Assembly (NCBI GenBank): GCA_013003255.1 | Contig: JABDJZ010000223.1 | Coordinates: 1-6,340, forward strand | From: Rhodothermales bacterium | Lineage (GTDB): Bacteria; Bacteroidota; Rhodothermia; Rhodothermales; UBA10348 | DNA length: 6,340 nt | Reading direction: 5' to 3' | Shown: one piece after another, positions 1 through 5,545 of the stretch | Numbering within the stretch: the stretch's first letter is position 1 | Layout: each line of letters begins with the position of its first letter | Made by a program: the position numbers and the translations under genes | The notes under the pieces: generated by a model | What the model saw: the letters and a program-made list of their open reading frames with translations, nothing else | Database searches by the model: none | Told to the model about the DNA's origin: nothing

Positions 1-957
1 GTGCAGGCGGCGACCGGCGAGGTTGTCAGCGACGAGGAACTGGGCGGCGCCGATGTCCATTGCCGCATTTCCGGAGTCGCGGATCACTATGCCCGTGACG
101 ATCGGCATGCGCTGCAGATCGCGCGTAATGCCGTTTCCCGGCTCAATCGCGGCAAGCCGGCCCAGCCGGAAATGCGTGAGCCGGTTGCCCCGGCGTATGA
201 CGCGAAAGAGCTCTATGGCCTGGTGCCCACCGATAAGCGCCAGCCGTTTGACATGCGCGGGATCATTGCGCGCATCGTCGATGGCTCCGATTTCGATGAG
301 TTCAAAGCCCTCTACGGCACCACCCTGGTGTGCGGTTTTGCTCACCTCAATGGCTGCCCGGTGGGTATTATCGCCAGTAACGGCATCCTGTTCGGCGAGT
401 CCGCACTCAAGGGTACGCACTTCGTGGAACTGTGTTGCAAACGCCGGATACCGCTGCTATTTCTGCAGAATATTACCGGCTTTATGGTCGGTAAAAAGGC
501 AGAGTCGGCCGGTATCGTCAAGCATGGCGCCAAGCTGGTGACCGCGGTAGCGAATGCACAGGTGCCCAAGCTCACGGTGATCATCGGCAATTCCTACGGC
601 GCCGGCAACTACGCCATGTGCGGCCGGGCCTACGACCCCCGACTGATGTTGGCCTGGCCCACGGCCCGCATCGCGGTAATGGGCGGCTCTCAGGCGGCCA
701 AGACCCTCCTGCAAATCCAGATGGCCAAGCTCCGCCGGACCGGCGATGAGCCCGATGCTGAAACGCAGCAGGAGTTGCTTGAGCGCATCACCGCGCGGTA
801 CGATGCCCAGACATCGCCGTATTATGCTGCTTCCCGCATGTGGGTCGACGAAATCATCGATCCTCGAATGACCCGCCGCTGGCTGGCGGCAGGCATCGAG
901 ATGGCGGACCACAACCCGGATCTCCCCCCATTCAATCCCGGCGTGATACAGACATGA
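1..957 (+). CDS. Acyl-CoA carboxylase, carboxyltransferase (beta) subunit, methylcrotonoyl-CoA type; 5' truncated
   Basis: This is the C-terminal 318 residues of a biotin-dependent carboxyltransferase; family members are about 530 residues, so the true start lies before the window and the GTG at base 1 is just an internal codon. The subunit moves CO2 from biotin to an acyl-CoA in the cytoplasm, with a separate biotin carboxylase/carrier subunit not seen here. Visible family signatures include GADVHCRISGVADHYA (about residues 16-31), the linker YDAKELYGLVP, the C-terminal carboxyltransferase core with SALKGTHFVELCC (134-146), LLFLQNITGFMVG (152-164), GNSYGAGNYAMCGRAYDPR (196-214) and MGGSQAA (227-233). 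These fit methylcrotonoyl-CoA carboxylase beta (leucine breakdown) best. However, related Bacteroidota acyl-CoA carboxylases share the pattern, so the substrate is inferred and no symbol is given. The stop codon overlaps the start of the synthetase gene. Confidence 0.93.
   Translation: MQAATGEVVSDEELGGADVHCRISGVADHYARDDRHALQIARNAVSRLNRGKPAQPEMREPVAPAYDAKELYGLVPTDKRQPFDMRGIIARIVDGSDFDEFKALYGTTLVCGFAHLNGCPVGIIASNGILFGESALKGTHFVELCCKRRIPLLFLQNITGFMVGKKAESAGIVKHGAKLVTAVANAQVPKLTVIIGNSYGAGNYAMCGRAYDPRLMLAWPTARIAVMGGSQAAKTLLQIQMAKLRRTGDEPDAETQQELLERITARYDAQTSPYYAASRMWVDEIIDPRMTRRWLAAGIEMADHNPDLPPFNPGVIQT
954..957 (+). other. ATGA stop-start overlap between carboxylase and synthetase genes
   Basis: The ATG at 954-956 overlaps the TGA stop at 955-957. 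A second in-frame ATG follows at 957. No good Shine-Dalgarno sequence precedes either, so the synthetase is probably translated by coupling to the carboxylase. This argues for a start here and against the longer open frame that begins at 840, whose extra residues are low-complexity and unlike the family. Confidence 0.75.
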
Positions 958-2684
958 TGGATTCCATTCCCCGACAGTTCATGGCGTGGGCGGACCGTAA
1001 GCCCGACGCGACGGCTTTTGCCGTAAAGCAGGATGGGGAGTGGAAGCAATCGACGTGGAAGCAATACGTCGAAGAAGTCAGGCTGGCGGCCCGCGGATTC
1101 ATGGCACTGGGCCTTGAGCCGGGCCAGTCGGTTGGCATCATGGGCTTCAACCGGCCCCAGTGGACCATGTCCGATCTCGCGGCCATGTCGTCGCAGGGCG
1201 TGCCGGTTGGCGTCTACTCATCCTGCTCGGCAAAGCAGACGGCCTACATTCTTGGGCACGCAGGCGCCCGACTTGCGGTAGTGGAGTCCGGCAACGTGCT
1301 GGATCGGGTGTTGAGCGTGCGCGATGAACTGCCGGATCTGAAGCACGTCATCGTGATGGATGCCGAGGAGACGCCGGACGGCACTATGTCCTGGAGTGCC
1401 CTGCTTGAAATGGGGCGGAGCGTGGAGGAAGAAGCTCTGGAGGAACGCCTGTCTGCGATACGGCCCGACGATCTGGGTACGCTCATTTATACCTCAGGGA
1501 CCACCGGCCCACCCAAGGGCTCGATGCTTTCGCACGGCAACCTGGCGGCCGCCACCCTCATGGGGCGTGAGCTCTTGCCGGTCGAAATTCGCGAAGATGC
1601 CCGCCTCCTGTCGTACCTCCCGATGGCTCACGCTGCCGAGCGTGCGTTGACGCTGCTTGGTCCTTCCGCCTTCGGCGTAGCCATCTACTACGCCGAGTCC
1701 ATTGAGCGCATGCCGGCGAACCTCGTGGAGGTCCAGCCCGACGTGTTTCTGGGGGTCCCCCGGGTCTGGGAGAAGATCCACGCAGGTCTGACGGCCAAGC
1801 TGGCCGAGGCTACCGGTACCAAGGCACGGGTGGCCAATTGGAGCCGCGACGTGGGCCTGGCCTACCATTCGGCCGTGACGTCCGGCGGCAATCCCTCGCC
1901 CGCGCTCAAACTCAAGTACGCCCTGGCGTCCAAGCTGCTCTTCAGTCGCATCCGGGCCGCCCTTGGGCTTTCCCGCGCGCAGGTGCTCCTCACAGGTGCC
2001 GCCCCCATCTCCGAGGAGGTTCTCCGGGATCTGGCCTCGCTTGATCTCCCGTTGCGGGAGGTCTACGGCCAGACGGAGGGCTCCGGACCGACCACCAACA
2101 ACAAGCCCGAGGCAACCCGATGGGGAAGCGTCGGCCAGCCCTTCGCCGGCGTGGAGCTGAAGATCGCCGACGACGACGAGATCCTGATGCGCAGTGATGC
2201 GGTTTTTCAGGGGTACTACAAGGATGCTGAGAGCACGGCCGACGTCCTTCGGGGCGGCTGGCTGCACACCGGGGACCTGGGGTACCTGGACGAGGACGGA
2301 TACCTCTACGTCACGGGGCGGAAGAAGGAGATCATCATCACGGCTGGCGGCAAGAACATCTCGCCGCGCAACATTGAGGAGGCGGTCAAGACGCACGCGC
2401 TTGTGAACGAGGCGGTGGTGATCGGTGACAGGAAGCCGTTTCTCAGTATTCTGGTCTGCCTGGAGCCCGAGGCGGAACTACCGGCTGATGAGGCCAAGGC
2501 AAAGATCTGGGAGCACGTGGAGCGCATGAATCAGAACCTGTCCAAGGTGGAGCAGGTCAAGAAGATTGCCGTCCTCCCGACCGTATTTTCGGTCGAGGGT
2601 GGCGAGCTTACGCCTACATTGAAGCTTCGCCGCTCCGTCATCGTCGACAAGTACAGCAGAGAAATCGACGCGATCTATGGCTGA
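954..2684 (+). CDS. Long-chain acyl-CoA synthetase (AMP-forming), bubblegum/ACSBG-like
   Basis: A 576-residue adenylate-forming enzyme expected to activate long-chain fatty acids to acyl-CoA with ATP and CoA through an acyl-AMP intermediate. All core motifs are present: the P-loop IYTSGTTGPPKG (178-189), YLPMAHAAER (221-230), GVPRVWEKI (267-275), the adenine-binding YGQTEGSG (371-378), HTGDLGYLDEDGYLYVTGRK (438-457) with the hinge region KEIIITAGGKNISPRNIE after it, and a C-terminal LTPTLKLRR with the probable catalytic Lys557. The GFNRPQW segment near 65-70 together with GVPRVWEKI and GGKNISP resembles the animal bubblegum (ACSBG) branch and its bacterial FAA1-like relatives (established family knowledge, recalled and not searched). 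There is no signal peptide. It is joined to the carboxylase by an ATGA overlap and to the thioesterase by an 8-base overlap, so the three are almost certainly one transcript. The chain-length preference cannot be read from sequence. Confidence 0.93.
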   Translation: MMDSIPRQFMAWADRKPDATAFAVKQDGEWKQSTWKQYVEEVRLAARGFMALGLEPGQSVGIMGFNRPQWTMSDLAAMSSQGVPVGVYSSCSAKQTAYILGHAGARLAVVESGNVLDRVLSVRDELPDLKHVIVMDAEETPDGTMSWSALLEMGRSVEEEALEERLSAIRPDDLGTLIYTSGTTGPPKGSMLSHGNLAAATLMGRELLPVEIREDARLLSYLPMAHAAERALTLLGPSAFGVAIYYAESIERMPANLVEVQPDVFLGVPRVWEKIHAGLTAKLAEATGTKARVANWSRDVGLAYHSAVTSGGNPSPALKLKYALASKLLFSRIRAALGLSRAQVLLTGAAPISEEVLRDLASLDLPLREVYGQTEGSGPTTNNKPEATRWGSVGQPFAGVELKIADDDEILMRSDAVFQGYYKDAESTADVLRGGWLHTGDLGYLDEDGYLYVTGRKKEIIITAGGKNISPRNIEEAVKTHALVNEAVVIGDRKPFLSILVCLEPEAELPADEAKAKIWEHVERMNQNLSKVEQVKKIAVLPTVFSVEGGELTPTLKLRRSVIVDKYSREIDAIYG

Positions 2685-3111
2685 CAGCAAGCCCATCTGG
2701 TTTTCCCGACCCACGGTCGAAGAGGCCAACCGGCGCGGAGAGCAGACCATGGTGGATCACCTCGGCATTGTGATCACGGAGATTGGTCCCGACTTCCTGC
2801 GGGCCACCATGCCTGTGGATGATCGGACCCGTCAGCCTCACGGCATCCTTCACGGCGGCGCCTCGGTGGCGCTCGCCGAAACGGTGGGCTCCATGGCAGC
2901 TGCCTACTGCGTAGACCTCAGCACCCAGTACTGCGTGGGACTGGACATCAACGCGAACCACATCCGCCCGGTACGTGACGGGGTGGTGACGGCCACCGCG
3001 CGTCCGCTGCACCTGGGGCGAACCACCCAGGTTTGGGAGACCATCATCCGGGATGAGCGGGACCGTTTGGTCAGCATCGGGCGCCTCACCATGGCAGTGC
3101 TCAAGCGGTAG
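2677..3111 (+). CDS. Hotdog-fold acyl-CoA thioesterase, EntH/YdiI (PaaI-like) family
   Basis: A complete 144-residue single hotdog domain. It resembles E. coli EntH (YbdB) across its whole length: the opening PIW...TVEEAN..., then TMVDHLGIV (24-32), MPVDDRTRQPHGILHGGASV (45-64), ALAETVGSMAA (65-75) and the late RPLHLGRTTQVWE (109-121). In this family the Glu of the ALAET motif (Glu68 here) acts as catalytic base or nucleophile, and the LHGG loop (His59) lies at the thioester, so both key positions are intact. The product should hydrolyse an acyl- or aroyl-CoA thioester in the cytoplasm, probably as a tetramer. The ATG at 2677 overlaps the synthetase stop by 8 bases. It is preferred over the later Met25 because the EntH-like N-terminal strand lies upstream of Met25. 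The substrate is unknown. Context suggests housekeeping release of CoA in the same acyl-CoA pathway rather than siderophore or menaquinone proofreading. Confidence 0.9.
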   Translation: MADSKPIWFSRPTVEEANRRGEQTMVDHLGIVITEIGPDFLRATMPVDDRTRQPHGILHGGASVALAETVGSMAAAYCVDLSTQYCVGLDINANHIRPVRDGVVTATARPLHLGRTTQVWETIIRDERDRLVSIGRLTMAVLKR

Positions 3112-3119
3112 GTGTTTCT

Positions 3120-3135
3120 CCGCGTGCCGTCGCGG
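3120..3135. terminator. Weak GC-rich hairpin between convergent operons
   Basis: CCGCG (3120-3124) pairs perfectly with CGCGG (3131-3135) around a six-base loop. It lies in the 29-base gap between the thioesterase stop and the egtD stop, so it could serve transcripts from both directions. The stem is only 5 bp and there is no T-run on either side, so intrinsic termination is doubtful. Confidence 0.25.
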
Positions 3136-3140
3136 CCGGG

Positions 3141-4118
3141 TTACTGGTCTGCAACCAGGTAGTGGACCGAAAAGAGGGAATCCGGATCGGTCCACGTGTG
3201 CCGTGTCTCGAAGCCGGCACGAGCGGCCATCTCCTCGAACCCGTCCAGCGTGTACTTGTAGCTGTGCTCGGTCACGATGGCCTCGCCCTCAGCCAGCCGA
3301 AACTCCTGTCCTTCGAGATCGATAACCTGATCGCGAACGGAGACCAGGTGCATCTCAATGCGACTCGCCTCGGCGTTCCAGACCGCACGGTGGCGAAAGG
3401 CCTCCAGATCGAAGACGGGACCGACCTCCCGGTTGACATGCCGGAGCATGTTGAGATTGAAGGCCGCGGTTACGCCCGAAGCATCGTCGTACGCCGCCTC
3501 CAGCCGGGCACGGTCCTTCCGGAGGTCTACACCGATCAGCATGCCACCACCCGGCCCAACCAGCTCCGCCGCTCTTCTCAGGAACGCTTCAGCACGCGGA
3601 GGCTGGAAATTGCCGATGGTCGATCCCGGGAAGTACACCACGGGTCTGTGCCGGGCGAGAAGATCGGGGAGTCCCGGGATGCGCTGCGTGTAGTCTGCCG
3701 TGACCGGGAAAATGGCCAGATCCGGATGGCGTCGGGCAATCCGTCGGGCGCTGGACAGGAGGTGTTTCCGCGAGATGTCGATCGGGACGTACCCGGCCAT
3801 GGCCGGCAGCCGTTGCAGCAGAATCTCGGTCTTGAGGCTGGAGCCACTGCCGTACTCGACGAGCAGGACCTGCGGGCCGAGTTCCTCAGCGATTTCCTCG
3901 ATCCGGGCCTGCATGATGCCGATCTCGGTCCGCGTCGGATAGTACTCCTCCAACTCGCATATGGCATCGAAGAGGCGCGAGCCCTCCTGATCATAGAACA
4001 GACGGGGCGGGAGTGACTTCGGAGAAGCAGAAAGACCGTGAAGCACGTCCTCCAGGACGGATCCGGTCTTCGGGGCGGCGTCGATGTAGAGGGATATCCC
4101 CGTTTTGGTGGACTCCAT
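3141..4118 (-). CDS. egtD: L-histidine N-alpha-methyltransferase (ergothioneine biosynthesis)
   Basis: A complete 325-residue SAM-dependent methyltransferase that trimethylates histidine to hercynine, the first step of ergothioneine synthesis. Length matches EgtD (about 320). Visible motifs: FYDQEGSRLFDAICELEEYY (41-60), PTRTE (61-65), the SAM-binding VEYGSGSSLKTEILL (87-101), YVPIDIS (110-116), FPGSTIGNF (163-171), IGVDLRKD (195-202), YDDASGVTAAFN (210-221) and EHSYKYT (284-290). Tyr42, Tyr60, Asn170, Glu284 and Ser286 appear to correspond to the histidine-binding residues known in the mycobacterial enzyme (Tyr39, Tyr56, Asn166, Glu282, Ser284); this match is from memory. The start chosen is the ATG at 4118-4116, which shares one base with the egtB stop. 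The open frame continues upstream to 4493, but that part is Arg/Gly/Pro-rich shadow of egtB. EgtD is the second gene of the egtBD pair, so it is likely coupled to EgtB translation. Confidence 0.95.
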   Translation of the reverse strand: MESTKTGISLYIDAAPKTGSVLEDVLHGLSASPKSLPPRLFYDQEGSRLFDAICELEEYYPTRTEIGIMQARIEEIAEELGPQVLLVEYGSGSSLKTEILLQRLPAMAGYVPIDISRKHLLSSARRIARRHPDLAIFPVTADYTQRIPGLPDLLARHRPVVYFPGSTIGNFQPPRAEAFLRRAAELVGPGGGMLIGVDLRKDRARLEAAYDDASGVTAAFNLNMLRHVNREVGPVFDLEAFRHRAVWNAEASRIEMHLVSVRDQVIDLEGQEFRLAEGEAIVTEHSYKYTLDGFEEMAARAGFETRHTWTDPDSLFSVHYLVADQ

Positions 4119-4120
4119 CA
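4116..4120 (-). other. TGATG stop-start overlap joining egtB and egtD
   Basis: Read on the minus strand, the TGA stop of egtB (4120-4118) shares its A with the ATG of egtD (4118-4116). Only a weak GGA lies roughly nine bases upstream of the ATG, so termination-reinitiation coupling is likely and the two proteins should be made in linked amounts. Confidence 0.75.
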
Positions 4121-5389
4121 AACGGTCCGCGCGAGCCTGACACCGGAGAACTGCCACCGGGCATGCGTCGGGAAGAAATTGCGATAGGTATCGCGAATGT
4201 GGGACCTGGTGGTGGCACAGGATCCTCCCCGCAGCACGTACTGGTTGCTCATGAACTTGCCGTTGTATTCGCCCAGCGCGCCCGGCGGCGGCGTGTATCC
4301 GGGATAGGGGCCGTATGAGCTGCTGGTCCATTCCCAGACATCGCCCGCCATCTGGGCCAGCGCGTCTCTGGGAGCCGCGGCGCCCACGGGGTGGAAATGC
4401 CCTTCGTCCACAAAGTGACCTTCCTGCTGGTTGGCGGCCTCGGCACGTGCGGCCTCCCACTCGAACTCTGTGGGCAGTCGGGCTCCCGCCCAACGCGCGT
4501 AGGCGTCCGCCTCAAAGAAGCTCAGGTGACACGCCGGGGCGTTGGGGTCCAGGGGCTTCACGCCGGTCAGCGTGAATGCGTGCCAGCCACTGTCGTGACG
4601 CTCCCAGTACAGCGGCTTGCTCCAGCCCTCGGACTCGACCAGATTCCAGCCCTCAGACAGCCACACCAGCGGGTTTCGATACCCTCCTGCTTCAATGAAG
4701 GCGGCGAATTCGCCATTCGTGACGGGCCGGTTACCCAATTCGAACGGCTCCAGGAATACCCGGTGTCTGGGCGTCTCGTTGTCGTAGCAGAAACCGTCGC
4801 CCACGTGGCCCACATGCCGGATACCTTCGTCGAACCGGATCCAGGCATGGTCCTGTGGCTCGGATTTCGGCAGATCGACGGTCCGGAAGACCGGGTTCAG
4901 CGGGTTCTGCGCGAGCAGGTGCTTCACGTCGGTCAGCATCAGTTCCTGGTGCTGCTGCTCGTGGTTCAGTCCGATCTCGAGAACCGGCTGCGCGCGCGCA
5001 AGGACATCCTTGTCACCCGAAGCCAGAAAACGTTCCATGGCGGCGTCCACGTGGCTTCGGAAGGCGTAGATCTCGGCCACCGTGGGCCGGGACAGCAGTC
5101 CCCGCCTGGGGCGGTCAAAGCGTTCGCCCGCCTGGATGTAGTAGGAGTTGAAGAGGAAGGCATACTGCGGATCCAGCGGCCGGTACCCCTCCTGGAATTC
5201 CCCGAGGACAAAGGTCTCGAAGAACCACGTGGTGTGCGCCAGGTGCCAGCGGATCGGACTGCAGTCCGTCATGGACTGGATGACGTAGTCCTCCGTCTCC
5301 AGCGTTTCGCACAGGTGTTCGGTGAAGGATCGGACGGCTCGGTACTGTTCCGCGAGGGCGGAAACCGCAGCGGTGCTCTGAGGAAGCAT
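4118..5389 (-). CDS. egtB: Ergothioneine sulfoxide synthase (hercynine oxygenase), non-actinobacterial EgtB type
   Basis: A 423-residue non-heme iron enzyme that joins hercynine to a thiol substrate with O2, giving the sulfoxide precursor of ergothioneine. Order: N-terminal DinB-like four-helix domain (about 10-157), then an FGE-sulfatase/C-type-lectin-like domain (about 185-421). The DinB part carries WHLAHTTWFFE (His49, His52) and HEQQHQE (His143, His147), giving the three-histidine iron site. The second half has PRHRVFLEPFELGNRPVTNG, RLPTEFEWE, MAGDVWEWTSS and NQYVLRGGSCATTRSHIR. A Tyr-Tyr pair in NSYYIQAGERF (Tyr83-Tyr84) and RNFFPTHARWQFSG in place of the actinobacterial RNWDYPIRRQIF-like segment suggest the cysteine-using subclass. 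The start at ATG 5389 is preferred because the family-like helix begins just after it. A GTG at 5452 (444 residues, weak upstream GAG) is possible. No clear promoter is recognised in 5390-5541. Confidence 0.95.
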   Translation of the reverse strand: MLPQSTAAVSALAEQYRAVRSFTEHLCETLETEDYVIQSMTDCSPIRWHLAHTTWFFETFVLGEFQEGYRPLDPQYAFLFNSYYIQAGERFDRPRRGLLSRPTVAEIYAFRSHVDAAMERFLASGDKDVLARAQPVLEIGLNHEQQHQELMLTDVKHLLAQNPLNPVFRTVDLPKSEPQDHAWIRFDEGIRHVGHVGDGFCYDNETPRHRVFLEPFELGNRPVTNGEFAAFIEAGGYRNPLVWLSEGWNLVESEGWSKPLYWERHDSGWHAFTLTGVKPLDPNAPACHLSFFEADAYARWAGARLPTEFEWEAARAEAANQQEGHFVDEGHFHPVGAAAPRDALAQMAGDVWEWTSSSYGPYPGYTPPPGALGEYNGKFMSNQYVLRGGSCATTRSHIRDTYRNFFPTHARWQFSGVRLARTV

Positions 5390-5484
5390 GCGGAAGAAGA
5401 CTGCTGAAAGATGGTGCAAACGGGCCGGTATCCTGAGGGGTTTCGTGCGCACTCGCGCTCATTCCGTTACAGGGGTAAACGACA

Positions 5485-5516
5485 AGCGGCCGCCCCCAAC
5501 GAAGGGAGCGGCCGCT
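5485..5516 (-). terminator. Strong GC-rich stem-loop, probable terminator of the surface-protein gene
   Basis: AGCGGCCGC (5485-5493) pairs perfectly over 9 bp with GCGGCCGCT (5508-5516). After one C-A mismatch, three further C-G pairs (5495-5497 with 5504-5506) close a six-base loop AACGAA. On the minus strand the stem is followed by TGTCGTTTA, a modest T-rich tail. It begins 26 bases past the stop of the minus-strand surface-protein gene and lies upstream of egtB, so it most likely ends the former transcript. A role in the 5' leader of egtB is the alternative. Confidence 0.65.
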
Positions 5517-5519
5517 GAC

Positions 5520-5545
5520 ATAGTCGCCAGAGAGGGGGCGGCTAT
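5520..5545 (-). other. Second stem-loop spanning the stop codon of the surface-protein gene
   Basis: ATAGTCGCC (5520-5528) is nearly complementary to GGCGGCTAT (5537-5545), giving nine positions with a single non-Watson-Crick position (5524 with 5541) around an eight-base loop. The TAG stop of the minus-strand gene is inside the stem. It is separated from the stronger stem-loop by three bases. It may protect the transcript 3' end or form part of a double terminator; no T-run follows directly. Confidence 0.4.

Noticed and set aside
840..953. 38-residue N-terminal extension of the acyl-CoA synthetase frame
   Set aside because: It overlaps the conserved C-terminus of the carboxylase subunit and does not look like the family's N-terminus; the ATGA overlap at 954 is a better start.
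1040..1065. 11-base direct repeat GTGGAAGCAAT at a 15-base interval
   Set aside because: It encodes WKQSTWKQY within the synthetase, where the family often has a W-x-x-x-T-W-x-x-Y pattern, so it is explained by protein sequence.
1494..2396. 300-residue open frame on the minus strand opposite the acyl-CoA synthetase
   Set aside because: It lies wholly within a gene with all family motifs on the plus strand, has no recognisable domain, and long antisense frames are common in GC-rich coding DNA.
3162..4016. 284-residue open frame on the plus strand opposite egtD
   Set aside because: It is the antisense shadow of egtD, with no motif and no sensible start context.
4119..4493. 125-residue N-terminal extension of the egtD frame
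   Set aside because: It overlaps the egtB coding end in another frame, is Arg/Gly/Pro-rich, and EgtD proteins start near the ATG at 4118.
4391..5407. 338-residue open frame on the plus strand opposite egtB
   Set aside because: It is the antisense shadow of a gene with clear EgtB motifs; its Val/Arg/Gln-rich translation shows no family pattern.
5115..5462. 115-residue frame on the minus strand starting at ATG 5462
   Set aside because: It runs through the conserved DinB domain of egtB in a different frame and its translation has no recognisable features; at most its start could be a leader signal.
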